A stretch of 64,000 nt of DNA from contig NZ_QHKS01000009.1 in NCBI RefSeq assembly GCF_003353175.1, positions 62,001 to 126,000 of the forward strand, in the 5' to 3' direction. A program made the translations under genes and the position numbers. Below, one piece after another: positions 43,777-53,882 of this stretch (position 1 is the stretch's first letter; each line of letters opens with the position of its first letter). The DNA comes from Paraburkholderia lacunae (GTDB lineage: Bacteria; Pseudomonadota; Gammaproteobacteria; Burkholderiales; Burkholderiaceae). The notes under the pieces were generated by a model, which saw only the letters and a program-made list of their open reading frames with translations, did not search any database and had not been told where the DNA came from.

Positions 43777-45545
43777 AGCCGACGCTCGACGAGATTCGCG
43801 CCAGCGATCTGACGCCACTCGAACGCGAGCTCGCGCTGGCGTCGTTCGGCGCCGAGGCGCTGGCGGACGAGTCGGCGGCGAGCGCTCCCGCCCGGGGCGC
43901 GGCGTCTGCGACAACCCATGCCGCAGCGCGCGATCCGCGTCACGGTCATCCGGCAACCGGCGCCGCCGCGAGCCGCGAGTCTGCTGCCGCGGTTACGTCG
44001 GCGGCTGCGGCGGCCGCGAATTCAGCTTCGAGTCCGGCTTCAAGTCCAGCTTCAAGTCCGGCTTCACATCCGGCCTTACACGCGGCTTCACATCCGGCCT
44101 CACCTCCCGCTTCGAGCCCTGCGTCAAACCCTGCCGCCCACGCGCCTTACGATCCCGCCCTCGACACCAATCCGCACATGCAGGCGTGGCGCGACCGGCT
44201 CGACGCGCTGCGCGCGCGCAACTCGATCGCCAAGCCGATGCGCGCGTGCGGACGCCTGACGCGCGCCGCCGGTCTGGTGCTCGAAGCGGTTGGTCTGCGT
44301 CTGTCGGTGGGGGCCGAGGTGATGATCGAACTGCCGCTCGGCAGTCCGCTGCCGATGGCCGAAGCCGAAGTGGTTGGCTTCTCCGGCGACAAACTGTTTC
44401 TGATGCCGACCACCGAGGCGATCGGCCTCTTGCCCGGCGCGCGTGTCTATCCGCTCGAAAGCGCGCCGATCGCCGATCCGATGGCGGGCGCCAAGCGCCT
44501 GCCGGTCGGCTGGGAATTGCTCGGCCGCGTGCTCGATGCGTCGGGCCGGCCGCTCGACGGCCACGGCCCGCTCGGCACGCACGCCGATGCGCCGCTGTCC
44601 GCGCCGGTCATCAACCCGCTGAACCGCGAGCCGATTCACAAGGTGCTCGACGTCGGCGTGCGTGCGATCAACGCGCTTCTGACCGTGGGCCGTGGCCAGC
44701 GCATGGGTCTGTTCGCCGGTTCGGGCGTCGGTAAATCGGTGCTGCTCGGCACGATGGCGCGCTACACCAGCGCCGAAGTGATCGTGATCGGCCTGATCGG
44801 CGAGCGCGGCCGCGAAGTGAAGGAATTCATCGAACAGATTCTCGGCGAGGAGGGTCTGGCGCGCTCCGTCGTGATCGCCGCGCCGGCCGACGTTTCGCCG
44901 CTCTTGCGGATGCAGGCCGCGGCGTACTCGACCTCGCTTGCCGAATATTTCCGCGATCAGGGCAAGCATGTGCTGTTGCTGATGGATTCGCTGACCCGCT
45001 ACGCGATGGCGCAGCGCGAAATCGCGCTGGCCGTGGGCGAGCCGCCCGCCACCAAGGGTTATCCGCCTTCGGTGTTCGCCAAGCTGCCGGCGCTCGTCGA
45101 GCGGACCGGCAACGGCCCGGCGGGCGGCGGCTCGATCACTGCGTTCTACACCGTGCTGACCGAAGGCGACGACCAGCAGGACCCGATCGCCGACTCCGCG
45201 CGCGCGATTCTCGACGGCCATATCGTGCTCTCGCGTTCGCTCGCCGAGGCCGGCCACTATCCGGCGATCGACATCGAAGCGTCGATTAGCCGGGCAATGA
45301 CCGCGCTAATCGACGATAACCATCTCGACAAAACGCGTATGTTCAAGCAGATGCTGTCGCGCTATCAGCGCAACCGCGATCTGATCAACGTCGGCGCCTA
45401 TTCGAGCGGGCGCGACGCGCTGCTCGACCGCGCGATTGCGCTGTATCCCCGGATGGAAGCATTTTTGCAGCAAGGTTTTCGCGAGTGCGCGAACTTTGAA
45501 CCGAGTATCGCGATGCTGGACGCACTGTTTGCCCAAGGAGGCTGA
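43770..45545 (+). CDS. fliI: FliI, flagellar type III export ATPase, with long N-terminal low-complexity insert
   Basis: 591 aa, against about 440-460 for most FliI. The conserved core is intact: Walker [31 protein letters not shown], Walker B-like [19 protein letters not shown] and [18 protein letters not shown]. Residues ~25-130 are Ala/Ser/Pro/His-rich ([18 protein letters not shown]), partly a 12-bp-period DNA repeat. It powers export with FliH/FliJ. The ATG overlaps the fliH stop. Confidence 0.95.
   Translation: MVKPTLDEIRASDLTPLERELALASFGAEALADESAASAPARGAASATTHAAARDPRHGHPATGAAASRESAAAVTSAAAAAANSASSPASSPASSPASHPALHAASHPASPPASSPASNPAAHAPYDPALDTNPHMQAWRDRLDALRARNSIAKPMRACGRLTRAAGLVLEAVGLRLSVGAEVMIELPLGSPLPMAEAEVVGFSGDKLFLMPTTEAIGLLPGARVYPLESAPIADPMAGAKRLPVGWELLGRVLDASGRPLDGHGPLGTHADAPLSAPVINPLNREPIHKVLDVGVRAINALLTVGRGQRMGLFAGSGVGKSVLLGTMARYTSAEVIVIGLIGERGREVKEFIEQILGEEGLARSVVIAAPADVSPLLRMQAAAYSTSLAEYFRDQGKHVLLLMDSLTRYAMAQREIALAVGEPPATKGYPPSVFAKLPALVERTGNGPAGGGSITAFYTVLTEGDDQQDPIADSARAILDGHIVLSRSLAEAGHYPAIDIEASISRAMTALIDDNHLDKTRMFKQMLSRYQRNRDLINVGAYSSGRDALLDRAIALYPRMEAFLQQGFRECANFEPSIAMLDALFAQGG
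44028..44130. repeat. Degenerate 12-bp repeat in the fliI 5' region
   Basis: Units like tcaagtccggct, tcaagtccagct and tcacatccggcc recur in frame and encode the Ser-Ser-Pro-Ala / Ser-His-Pro-Ala stretch of FliI. About eight units of varying quality are present. Confidence 0.8.
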
Positions 45546-45547
45546 CG

Positions 45548-45997
45548 ATGGCGAAACACTTTCCGATCGAGACGCTCATCGGCCTCGCCAGGGACGATGT
45601 GGACGCCGCCGCGCAGCGCCTCGGCCGGGCCCAGCGCGAGCGCAACGACGTGCAGGCGCAGCTCGATTCACTGGTGCAGTACCGCGACGAATATCACGCG
45701 CGCTTCACGGCGACCGCCCAGACGGGCATGCCCGCCGGCAACATGCGTAATTTCCAGGCGTTCATCGACACGCTCGACTCCGCCATCGAACAGCAGCGCA
45801 ATCTGCTGGTGACGGCCAATGCGCGCCTGGAGGCCGCCAAGCCGGACTGGCAGCGCCAGAAGCAAAAACTCGGCTCGTTCGAAGTGTTGCAGGCGCGCGG
45901 CCAGGCCGCCGAAGCGAGGCAAACGGCGCGGCGCGACCAGCGCGACGCCGACGAACACGCCGCCCGAATTCTGAGGATGCGCGCCGAGGGCGTCTGA
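45548..45997 (+). CDS. fliJ: FliJ, general flagellar chaperone
   Basis: 149 aa, a long antiparallel coiled coil (HYx charged heptads across most of the sequence) as expected of FliJ, which stimulates the FliI ring. A GGAGG ribosome site precedes the ATG 2 bp after the fliI stop. Little conservation beyond the coiled coil, so position within fliFGHIJK supports the call. Confidence 0.9.
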   Translation: MAKHFPIETLIGLARDDVDAAAQRLGRAQRERNDVQAQLDSLVQYRDEYHARFTATAQTGMPAGNMRNFQAFIDTLDSAIEQQRNLLVTANARLEAAKPDWQRQKQKLGSFEVLQARGQAAEARQTARRDQRDADEHAARILRMRAEGV

Positions 45998-46062
45998 CGC
46001 GCCGCGCGCCGCCTCGACAGACCGAACACTCCGTTTTGACGGATCGACAGGATCATCTATCT

Positions 46063-47613
46063 ATGTCAGCACTCTCATCGATCGGCTCACTGCTCGGCTC
46101 CGCCAGCAGCACGTCCACCAGCGCGGCCATGGCCGCCGCGGCGAACGCCAAGCCGTTCGCGCAAACGCTTCAGGACAGCATCGCCGCGCAGAGCGCGAGC
46201 ATGCCGGCGGCGACGTCTTCGTCGTCTTCGTCCTCCTCCTCGTCTTCCTCATCCGCATCGTCTTCGCAGGCATCGTCGTCGAGCGTGCATGACGCTCCGC
46301 CCGCCCCCGACGACGCCTCACAGAGCACGGACGACACCGATACCGGGAACGACAGCAAAACCGACAGCACCGCGGCGAGCGCATCGTCGTCCAGTGCGTC
46401 CTCGTCGGGAGCAACGCAGCAGGCCGCGAACGACAAACCTGCCGCGAACCAGGTGACCCCGGCGAACGCGGCGAAATCGGGCAACCCGGCCACGCAGACC
46501 GCCGCCGCCGCAGTCATCGCGGCGGCGGCGGCGGCTGCCGCGCAGGCTCAGGCCAACGCCAACGGCGCGGCTGCTCCGGCCGTCCCCGACCCCGCTGCGG
46601 CGTTGGCTGACGCAGCGGCTTCGCTGCCTGACGCGACGACGGACGCCACGACGGGCGGCACCTCCGGCAAGAAGACGAGTGCGGCCGATGCGAAGTCCGC
46701 ACAGGACGCATTGCAGGCGGCGTTGGCCGCGCTGGCGAGCGCCCAGGGCGCGGCACCGGTGCCGGCTCAGGCGCTGGCGAGCGGCGCGGCGGCGAACGCG
46801 TCGAGCGCCGCGAGCGGTTTGGCTGGCGATGCGACTGCCGGACTGAATGCATCGGCGGACGGCAAGACGCTTGCCGCCGGTTTGTTCGGCGACGGCAAGG
46901 GATCGAATGCGGCCAAAGCTGCCTCGCTGACGGCAGCCGCTATTACGGTGACGGATCCATCGGCGGCGGTGAAGACGGCGGTTGACGCGTTGGCGTTGGC
47001 GTCGACGGCTTCCGGCGCCGCTCAGGCCGACAATCTTGCGTCCTTCAAGAGTGCTGCCGATGCGGCGGCCGCAGCTTTGGCCGCCACTCAGGCGGTGGCC
47101 GGCGCCGCGGGCACGACTGCGGCTGTGCAGACGACGGGTAATGCCGGCGCGGCTGAAGTGGCGAATGGATTGGCGCCGCAGGTCGGCACGACTGACTGGG
47201 AAGACGCGTTGAGTCAGAAGGTGGTGTTCTTGTCGAATGCGCATTCGCAGAGCGCCGAGCTGACTTTGAATCCAAAGGATTTGGGGCCGCTGCAAGTTGT
47301 GTTGCAGGTTGCCGATAACCATGCCCATGCGCTTTTCGTTTCTCAGCACCAGCAGGTGAGAGAAGCCGTCGAGGCGGCTTTGCCGAAATTGCGGGAGGCG
47401 ATGGAGTCCAATGGGATTGGGCTTGGCAGCGCGAGTGTCAGCGATGGGTTTGGCCGATCGGGGAGCGGACAGCAGCAGAGTGCGGATTCTGGGCGCTCGG
47501 GTGGAAGGGCTTCAGTTGCTGCTTTTGCCGGTGGCGCTGGGGAGTCTGTTGGGGCTGTGGGGGGCGATGTTGCCGTGCGGCGCTCTGTTGGGTTAGTGGA
47601 TACGTTTGCTTGA
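46063..47613 (+). CDS. fliK: FliK, flagellar hook-length control protein
   Basis: 516 aa. A serine-tract at residues ~52-74, an Ala-rich middle and a C-terminal Flg_hook domain (LSQKVVFLSNAHSQSAELTLNPKDLGPLQVVLQV...VREAVEAALPKLREAME) are visible. The NPxxLGPLQV motif is the core FliK signature that contacts FlhB. Start taken at the ATG 46063 (MSALSSIGS). The C-terminus after the domain (GGRASVAAFAGG...) is Gly-rich. Last gene of the plus-strand operon; it converges on fliR. Confidence 0.93.
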   Translation: MSALSSIGSLLGSASSTSTSAAMAAAANAKPFAQTLQDSIAAQSASMPAATSSSSSSSSSSSSSASSSQASSSSVHDAPPAPDDASQSTDDTDTGNDSKTDSTAASASSSSASSSGATQQAANDKPAANQVTPANAAKSGNPATQTAAAAVIAAAAAAAAQAQANANGAAAPAVPDPAAALADAAASLPDATTDATTGGTSGKKTSAADAKSAQDALQAALAALASAQGAAPVPAQALASGAAANASSAASGLAGDATAGLNASADGKTLAAGLFGDGKGSNAAKAASLTAAAITVTDPSAAVKTAVDALALASTASGAAQADNLASFKSAADAAAAALAATQAVAGAAGTTAAVQTTGNAGAAEVANGLAPQVGTTDWEDALSQKVVFLSNAHSQSAELTLNPKDLGPLQVVLQVADNHAHALFVSQHQQVREAVEAALPKLREAMESNGIGLGSASVSDGFGRSGSGQQQSADSGRSGGRASVAAFAGGAGESVGAVGGDVAVRRSVGLVDTFA

Positions 47614-47759
47614 TTTTTTTGCCTTCGCGGCGGTTTGTGGCCTATTAGCTTTCCCCCTGTGCGGGAGAGCACCTACTTCTCTTTGTCCCCCAAGGGGACT
47701 TCCTTCGGGGCGCCGGCCGCCTGAGGCGCTCGGAGTGAGCCGCGGCGAGCGCGCGCCCG

Positions 47760-48542
47760 CTACTTCAACCCAGCCGCGACGCGCCCCATCTGATCGATAC
47801 CGATGTCGAACAGTCGCGTGAAGAACGGAATCATGTTGGGGATCATCAGCTGCAGGAGCAGCAAGCCGATCAGCATCGTCAGCGGAAAGCCGATCTGGAA
47901 CACGCCGATTTGCGGCGCGGCGCGGTTGAGAATGCCGAGCGCGAGGTTGGTGATCAGCAGCGCGGCGACCACCGGCAGCGCCAGCAGCAGGCCCGCTGAA
48001 AACACCGTGCTGCCGAAGTTGGCCAGCGTGCGCCAGCCGGGCGCACCGAGAATGTTCGCCGACACCGGCACGGACTGGAACGTGGCCAGCAGCGCGCCGA
48101 TCATCTGCAGATGGCCGTCGATCACCAGAAACACCAGCATCGCGATGATGTTCATGTAGCTCGACAGCACCTCGCTCGAACTGCTCGCCTGCGCATCGAA
48201 GAACGTCGCGAAGCCGAGGCCCATGCCCAGACCGACGAATTCGCCGGTGGCGGCGATCGCCTGAAACACGATCTGCATCGTCACGCCGAGCGCGATGCCG
48301 ATCAGGAACTGGTTGACGATGATCCACACGCCTTCGGCGGAAAACACCGTGACCTGCGGCAGCGCGCCGAGCGTCGGCGCGACGATGATCGTGATGAAGG
48401 CCGCGAGGCCGATTTTTACGCGGATCTGCAGCGACCGGTTGCCGAGCACCGGCGCTGTGGCGGTCAGCGCGAGGATTCGCACGAACGGCCACAGGAACGC
48501 CGTGAGCCAGGTGTTCAGTTGCGCGTAGGTGACGGAAAACAT
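47760..48542 (-). CDS. fliR: FliR, flagellar export gate protein
   Basis: 260 aa with six hydrophobic helices. The RILALTATAPVLGNRSLQIRVKIGLAAF motif at the N-terminus and GLGMGLGFATFFDA are characteristic. With FliP and FliQ it forms the export gate core. Last gene of fliLMNOPQR, 55 bp after fliQ. Stop is 146 bp from that of the convergent fliK; that spacer has no clear terminator beyond a short inverted repeat. Confidence 0.95.
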   Translation of the reverse strand: MFSVTYAQLNTWLTAFLWPFVRILALTATAPVLGNRSLQIRVKIGLAAFITIIVAPTLGALPQVTVFSAEGVWIIVNQFLIGIALGVTMQIVFQAIAATGEFVGLGMGLGFATFFDAQASSSSEVLSSYMNIIAMLVFLVIDGHLQMIGALLATFQSVPVSANILGAPGWRTLANFGSTVFSAGLLLALPVVAALLITNLALGILNRAAPQIGVFQIGFPLTMLIGLLLLQLMIPNMIPFFTRLFDIGIDQMGRVAAGLK

Positions 48543-48597
48543 GGCGGCGGCGCGAGCGGACGGGCGGCGGTGTGGGGCGAGGGGGTCGGCGCGGCGC

Positions 48598-48867
48598 TCA
48601 GTTGACGAGCGCCGGGATGTTGGTGAGCGTCTGGCGCAGATAGTCGAGCATAGTCGTCAGCATCCACGGCCCGGCGATCACCATCGTGACGGCAATCGCG
48701 AGCAGCTTCGGAATGAACGAGAGCGTCGTCTCGTTGATCTGCGTGGCAGCCTGGAACAGGCTCACCACCAGACCGACAACCAGCGCGACCAGCAGCAGCG
48801 GTGCGGCGAGCAGCAGGCCGACATACATGGCCTGGTGCGCCAGCGTCATGACGGATTCGGAATTCAT
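48598..48867 (-). CDS. fliQ: FliQ, flagellar export gate protein
   Basis: 89 aa, standard length. Two hydrophobic helices separated by QAATQINETTLSFIPK, the FliQ signature (Q-hinge loop), are present. It packs around the FliPR core. Gap of 102 bp from fliP and 55 bp to fliR. Confidence 0.96.
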   Translation of the reverse strand: MNSESVMTLAHQAMYVGLLLAAPLLLVALVVGLVVSLFQAATQINETTLSFIPKLLAIAVTMVIAGPWMLTTMLDYLRQTLTNIPALVN

Positions 48868-48969
48868 GATGGTTCGACCGGAAGCGTGAAAGGTTGGACG
48901 AAATCGCCAGGCGGGGCCGATGAGCGATGCCGATCGGCGGCGCCCAAACGAATCCAGTCAGCGCGGCGC

Positions 48970-49794
48970 TTAAACAAAGCTCTGCGCGAGCGAGCCGAGC
49001 AGCAACTGCCAGCCGTCGACGAGCACGAACAGCATCAGCTTGAACGGCAGCGAGATGGTGGCGGGCGACACCATCATCATCCCCATCGACATCAGCACGC
49101 TCGCCACCACCATGTCGATGATGAGGAACGGGATGAAAATCGTAAAGCCGATCTGGAAGCCTGTTTTCAATTCGCTGGTGACGAACGACGGCACCAGCAG
49201 TGACAGCGGCACGTCTTCCGGACCTTGCATCGGCGCGGCATGCGAGATGCGGGCGAAGAGGGCGAGATCGCTTTCGCGGGTCTGCCGCAGCATGAACGTC
49301 TTGAACGGCGCAAGGCCGCGCGACACCGCCTGCTCCATCGGCATCGAGCCGTCGGAGAACGGCTTGTAGCCTTCGGTATAGGCCTTGTCGAGCACCGGCG
49401 ACATCACGAACAGCGTGAGAAACATCGCGAGGCCGACCAGCACCTGATTGGGCGGCGTGGTGGTCGTGCCGAGCGCCTGGCGCAACAACGACAGCACGAT
49501 GATGATGCGCGTGAAGCTCGTCATCATCAGCACCATGGCCGGCAGGAACGACAGCATCGTGAGCAGCAGCATCGTCTGCACGCTCAGCGAGTACGTGGTG
49601 CCGCCGTTCGGGCCGGGGCTCGTGTTGAAGGCAGGCAGGCCGGCGGTTTGCGCGAACGACAGCGTCGGCAGCGCGAGCATCAGCGCCGGCAATGCAACAG
49701 GGGCGATACGGCGCAGCACGGGGACGATTGTCGAAGCGGCGGACGGCACGCGTGCGGCTTGCGCGTCACGCGCTGATTGAAGGCTGAACTGCAT
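48970..49794 (-). CDS. fliP: FliP, flagellar export gate protein
   Basis: 274 aa. A signal-like hydrophobic segment precedes the core that begins with [40 protein letters not shown], the FliP signature. A further characteristic block is [18 protein letters not shown]. The ATG at 49792-49794 overlaps the fliO stop by one base. The N-terminal ~60 residues are less conserved, as usual. Confidence 0.96.
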   Translation of the reverse strand: MQFSLQSARDAQAARVPSAASTIVPVLRRIAPVALPALMLALPTLSFAQTAGLPAFNTSPGPNGGTTYSLSVQTMLLLTMLSFLPAMVLMMTSFTRIIIVLSLLRQALGTTTTPPNQVLVGLAMFLTLFVMSPVLDKAYTEGYKPFSDGSMPMEQAVSRGLAPFKTFMLRQTRESDLALFARISHAAPMQGPEDVPLSLLVPSFVTSELKTGFQIGFTIFIPFLIIDMVVASVLMSMGMMMVSPATISLPFKLMLFVLVDGWQLLLGSLAQSFV

Positions 49795-50408
49795 TACCGA
49801 TCCCCGCTGCCTTGCCCGTTGAAGCTGTTGAAGCGTTTGCCCATTTCGCCTTTCAAAGCGTCGCGAAAGCGTTGGCCGAAGGTGCCGGGCAACGATGCGG
49901 CTGAGCCCGTTGCGGCAGGTTGCGTGCTTGTGGCCGGATCGATCGCGACTGAGCCGGCCGGCATCGTATGCAACAGACGCACATTGCCGGGCGCCGTGCC
50001 GAGCACGAGCCACGTATCGCCGATCTCGACCACCGCGACCCGCTCCTTGCCGCCGAGCGAAGCGCCGCCGATGGTCTTCACCAGAGCGCCGCGCTTCGCC
50101 GGCTGCCAGCCGAAGCGGCGCGCGAGCCACGCACAACCGAATACCAGACCGATCACGACCAGCAGGCCGACGATCGTTTGCAGCACTGCGCCGACGCCGA
50201 GCGCCGGAACGGCTGTGCCTGCACCGACACCCGACGCGATGTTCGCGGCGTTGTTGACCGCGTTCATGTCGGCCGCGTGCGCGGCGGATGATACGAAGGT
50301 CAGCGCGAGCACGGCCGCCGAAGCGCTCACGGTCCTCACCGCGAGCATTGCGCGATCGGGAACATGGCGCGACGCATCCCGCACGGCGCGACCGGCAATG
50401 CATCTCAT
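49794..50408 (-). CDS. fliO: FliO, flagellar export gate assembly protein
   Basis: 204 aa. A hydrophobic segment near residue 80-100 ([23 protein letters not shown]) and a short cytoplasmic domain ([24 protein letters not shown]) match FliO. The N-terminal ~45 residues include a signal-like stretch ending AHA. It helps FliP oligomerise. It overlaps fliN by 4 bp, and its own stop overlaps the fliP ATG. The start is uncertain; MLAVRTVS is an internal alternative. Confidence 0.88.
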   Translation of the reverse strand: MRCIAGRAVRDASRHVPDRAMLAVRTVSASAAVLALTFVSSAAHAADMNAVNNAANIASGVGAGTAVPALGVGAVLQTIVGLLVVIGLVFGCAWLARRFGWQPAKRGALVKTIGGASLGGKERVAVVEIGDTWLVLGTAPGNVRLLHTMPAGSVAIDPATSTQPAATGSAASLPGTFGQRFRDALKGEMGKRFNSFNGQGSGDR

Positions 50409-50863
50409 CGATTCAGCTTCCGGATGCGCTCGGACGGCGTGATGATGTCGGTCAGGCGAATACCGAATTTGTCGTTGACGACCACGACTTCACCCTGTGC
50501 GATCAGGCAGCCGTTGACCAGCACGTCCATCGGTTCGCCGGCCATGCCGTCCAGTTCCACGACCGAACCTTGCGCGAGTTGCAGCAGGTTGCGGATCGCG
50601 ATCTTGGTGCGGCCGAGTTCGACGGTCATCTGGACGGGGATGTCCAGGATCATGTCGATGTCGTTGCGCGTCGATGTCGGCTCGACCTTCGACAGCGGCT
50701 GGAACACGCCGGCTGTCGTGGCGCTGACTTCCGTGTTGTCGTTCTGCTCGGCGAGCGCGCTGGCCCAGTCGGCCATCGCCGCTTCGTCCTCGGCGGATTG
50801 CTCGGCAGCCAGCTGTTCGGCTTCCGGCAGTTCCGTCTCGGGCTTTGCTTTCAGGTCACTCAT
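50405..50863 (-). CDS. fliN: FliN, flagellar switch C-ring protein
   Basis: 152 aa. The SpoA domain is clear: [34 protein letters not shown] and [26 protein letters not shown] 70-residue acidic N-terminal extension precedes it. I prefer the ATG at 50863 because GGAAGG sits 5 bp ahead of it; a GTG at 50869 would be too close to the SD. It overlaps the fliM stop by 8 bp. Confidence 0.93.
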   Translation of the reverse strand: MSDLKAKPETELPEAEQLAAEQSAEDEAAMADWASALAEQNDNTEVSATTAGVFQPLSKVEPTSTRNDIDMILDIPVQMTVELGRTKIAIRNLLQLAQGSVVELDGMAGEPMDVLVNGCLIAQGEVVVVNDKFGIRLTDIITPSERIRKLNR

Positions 50864-51854
50864 ATCCACCTTCCTTCATCGATTCGGTTGCGCTGATCAT
50901 TTTCTGGACCCGCAACGCGTACTGACCGTTGAAAATTCCGTAGCCGCATTCCATCACCGGCACGCCGTCGACCTTCGCCGTGATGTGTTCGGGGATGTTG
51001 ATCGGCAGAACATCGCCTTTGCGCATGTTCAGGATCTGCTCGAACGTGACCGGTACCTGCGCGAGGTCGGCGGTCAGTTCCACTTCCGCGGCCTGCACCT
51101 GTTGCGACAGCACACGGACCCAGCGGCGGTCGACTTCGAGCGCCTCGCCCTGGATCGGCGACGACAGGATGTCGCGGATCGGTTCGATCATCGAATACGG
51201 CATGCAGATGTGCAGCGTGCCGCCCGTGGTGCCGAACTCGATCGAGAACTGCGTGACGATGACGATTTCGTTCGGCGTCGCGACGTTGGCGAATTGCGTG
51301 TGCATTTCCGAGCGCACGTATTCGAACTGCAGCGGGCGCACGCTTTTCCACGACATCGTGTAGTGCTCGAACGTGAGATTGAGCAGCTTCATGATGATGC
51401 GCTGCTCGGTCTGCGTGAAATCGCGGCCTTCGACGCGGGTATGGAAGCGCCCGTCGCCGCCGAACAGGTTGTCGACCACGAAGAACACCAGGTTCGGGTC
51501 GAACACGAACAGGGAGGTGCCGCGCAGCGGCTTCACGTGGACCAGGTTCAGGTTGGTCGGGATCGGCAGGTTGCGGGTGAACTCGCTGTATTTCTGGACT
51601 TTCACCGGGCCGACGGAGATTTCCGCCGAGCGCCGCATGAAGTTGAAGATGCCGACGCGCAACAGACGAGCGAAGCGATCGTTGATGATTTCGAGGCCCG
51701 GCATCCGGCCACGGACGATGCGTTCCTGCGTCGCGATGTTGTACGGGCGAACGCCCGAACGATCCGCGTGGTCGGCGACCGAGTCGGACTCGCCGGTTAC
51801 GCCCTTGAGGAGGGCATCGACCTCCTCCTGGGACATGAACTCTTCGTGGCCCAT
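50856..51854 (-). CDS. fliM: FliM, flagellar switch protein
   Basis: 332 aa. The N-terminal CheY-P-binding EEFMSQEEVDALLKG motif, the central domain with LFVFDPNLVFFVVDNLFGGDG, and the C-terminal SpoA domain are present. GAGG lies 7 bp before the ATG. It controls rotation direction. It is 65 bp after fliL. Confidence 0.96.
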   Translation of the reverse strand: MGHEEFMSQEEVDALLKGVTGESDSVADHADRSGVRPYNIATQERIVRGRMPGLEIINDRFARLLRVGIFNFMRRSAEISVGPVKVQKYSEFTRNLPIPTNLNLVHVKPLRGTSLFVFDPNLVFFVVDNLFGGDGRFHTRVEGRDFTQTEQRIIMKLLNLTFEHYTMSWKSVRPLQFEYVRSEMHTQFANVATPNEIVIVTQFSIEFGTTGGTLHICMPYSMIEPIRDILSSPIQGEALEVDRRWVRVLSQQVQAAEVELTADLAQVPVTFEQILNMRKGDVLPINIPEHITAKVDGVPVMECGYGIFNGQYALRVQKMISATESMKEGGYE

Positions 51855-51919
51855 TCCTTATTCCTCGTGCGTCCCGTGGCGGTTGATGATGGCAGCGCTA
51901 GATAACGTCACTGCGGACG

Positions 51920-52426
51920 TCACTGCACGACGAATTCGGTGAACAGGACGTCCTGCACGTGGGCCGGCGTGGCGCCCTTATCGGTGGGCTGTTCGATCAG
52001 CGTACGGAGTTCGGTGGCGAGGGCGCGTTTGCCTTCGAGCGGCGCCAGGTCGTCAGGATGCTTGTTCGACAGTGCGAGCAGGATGCGGCTGCGCACTTCC
52101 GGCATGTGCTCGGTGAGTTCCTGCTGGGTTTTCGGGTCGTTCAGCTTGAGGGTGAGACCGATACGCAGGAAGTGTTGCTGGCCGTCGTCCGACTGCAGGT
52201 TGACCGTCATCGATTCGAGCGGGAAGAAGAGCGGCGTTGCCGGTGGCGCCGGCGTGCTGGCGGTTTCCACTGATGCGGGGGCGGAGGCGCGTTTGGACAT
52301 ATAGAACCACACGCCCGCGCCGGCGGCCGCTGCGGCGAGGATCGCAATGAGGGCGATCAGGATGATTCGCTTCAACGGGCCCGGCGAGGCGGGCGCGGGT
52401 TGCTGGTTTGCGGTCGTGGATGCCAT
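51920..52426 (-). CDS. fliL: FliL, flagellar basal-body-associated protein
   Basis: 168 aa with one transmembrane helix (residues ~22-42, LIALIAILAAAAAGAGVWFY) and a periplasmic domain that has FLRIGLTLKLNDPKTQQEL and RSRILLALSNKHPDDL, the FliL pattern. It starts the fliLMNOPQR run. The 213 bp upstream hold the flgL terminator but I see no confident promoter. Confidence 0.93.
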   Translation of the reverse strand: MASTTANQQPAPASPGPLKRIILIALIAILAAAAAGAGVWFYMSKRASAPASVETASTPAPPATPLFFPLESMTVNLQSDDGQQHFLRIGLTLKLNDPKTQQELTEHMPEVRSRILLALSNKHPDDLAPLEGKRALATELRTLIEQPTDKGATPAHVQDVLFTEFVVQ

Positions 52427-52576
52427 GAGGTTTGCTTTACTTGCCGTTAGTGCTGGTGATGATGATTGTTGTTGATTTGCCTGCGGCGCGATGGGTCGAA
52501 AAGAAGGGTTAATGCTGGCTATCTCTTGTTTTTGCCTTTCAGGCGGTCGGTTTTTTGCCTACGGCGCCGGCCACGC

Positions 52577-52615
52577 AAATAACAAGGGCGGAACCGGCTC
52601 ACGCCGGTCCCGCCC
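52577..52615 (-). terminator. Intrinsic terminator after flgL
   Basis: On the minus strand a 13-bp stem (GGGCGGGACCGGC with GCCGGTTCCGCCC, one G-T pair) closes a GTGA tetraloop and is followed by TTGTTATTT. It begins 25 bp after the flgL stop, so flgKL should not read strongly into fliL. Confidence 0.85.
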
Positions 52616-52639
52616 CTGGTTCCTGCCCTGCTCGCCCGC

Positions 52640-53872
52640 CTAGTTCAGGTACTGGAACAGCGACATGTTCTGCACCTTCGCGAACGCCTGCTGCGCCGCT
52701 TGCAGCGAAGCCTGCGTCATCGTGTACTTGCTGATCGTCTTGGTCATGTCGGTCTGGGTCAGATTCGACAGATCGTTGGAGGTCTGCAGCGTGTTGGTCT
52801 GCGTGACCGTCTGCAACGCCTGCACTTCCTGCTCACGACCGCCGACCGCGGCCTGGGCCGTCACGACATTGTTCATCGTGTTTTCGAGCTGGGTCAGGCT
52901 GGTGACCATCGCGCTCTGGAAACTGGCAGTCGCGGCTGCACCCGACACCGGCGTTTGCAGCGTCGTGATCAGCTGGCTCAGGTTGGCGAATACGTCCGTG
53001 CTGCCTTGCGTGGCCGGCGTCACGGTGAAACTGTCGCCCGCGTTCGGCGCGCCGGTGATCGTCACCGATTGGCCGCCGAGCGCGATCGCGGAGCCCGATG
53101 TGAAAGCCTGCGGCGCGCCCACCGTGACCGCGCCGGTGGCCGGATCGGTCGAAGTCACCGTGTAGGTGGTCGCCGCGCCGGCGCCCGCGAAGGCGATCGA
53201 GTAGGTGTAGGCGTTGGCCGGGTTGGTCGGATTAGTCAGGCTGACGCCGCTGATCACGCCGGTGCCGCTGTTGCCCGCGGTCGCGGCGGGGACTGCGCTG
53301 GTGCCGATCGACGCCACGCTGCTGAAGATCGCGATGCCGTTGTCGGCGGTCTGAACGGTGTGCGAGTCGGTGATCTGCACGGCGCGGGTACCGGTGTCGC
53401 CCGAATAGGTCACGACGCCGGCGGAGTTGGTGGTGTACGGCTGCGCGGTGCTCTGAAAGCCGGCAAACAGGTAGTTGCCCTGCGAGTCGGTCGAGTTGCC
53501 GAGCGTCATCAACTGGCTGCGCAGGCTTTGCAGCTGCGTGGCGATCGAGCCGCGGTCGCCGTCGTTCAGCGAGCCGTCGCCGGCGCGCAGCACCAGCGTG
53601 TGAATGCTTTGCAGCGCGGAGGTGACGCTGCCGAGCGTGGAGTCTTCCTGTTGCAGCGACGTGAGCGCAGCGCCCTGGTTGCTCGTGTACTGCGACAGGA
53701 TCGTCGCCGTCGCGCTCAACTGCACGGCCTGCGCCGCGCCGAGCGGATTGTCCGAGGGTGTGGAGAGGCTCACGCCGCTCGAAATCTCTGCGTACAGTTG
53801 CGACAGCTGAGCTTGCTGATCGCTCATCGTCGCCACGTTCATGTTGAAGTACTGCGTGCTGGAAATACGCAT
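52640..53872 (-). CDS. flgL: FlgL, hook-filament junction protein (HAP3)
   Basis: 410 aa. Flagellin-like N-terminus MRISSTQYFNMNVATMSDQQAQLSQLYAEISSG and C-terminus with coiled-coil regions. The central region (ISGVSLTNPTNPANAYTY...) is variable and likely surface-exposed. I use the ATG at 53872 over an in-frame TTG 6 bp earlier, with GAGG 8 bp upstream. Follows flgK by 10 bp. Confidence 0.95.
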   Translation of the reverse strand: MRISSTQYFNMNVATMSDQQAQLSQLYAEISSGVSLSTPSDNPLGAAQAVQLSATATILSQYTSNQGAALTSLQQEDSTLGSVTSALQSIHTLVLRAGDGSLNDGDRGSIATQLQSLRSQLMTLGNSTDSQGNYLFAGFQSTAQPYTTNSAGVVTYSGDTGTRAVQITDSHTVQTADNGIAIFSSVASIGTSAVPAATAGNSGTGVISGVSLTNPTNPANAYTYSIAFAGAGAATTYTVTSTDPATGAVTVGAPQAFTSGSAIALGGQSVTITGAPNAGDSFTVTPATQGSTDVFANLSQLITTLQTPVSGAAATASFQSAMVTSLTQLENTMNNVVTAQAAVGGREQEVQALQTVTQTNTLQTSNDLSNLTQTDMTKTISKYTMTQASLQAAQQAFAKVQNMSLFQYLN

Positions 53873-53882
53873 GTTCAACGCC

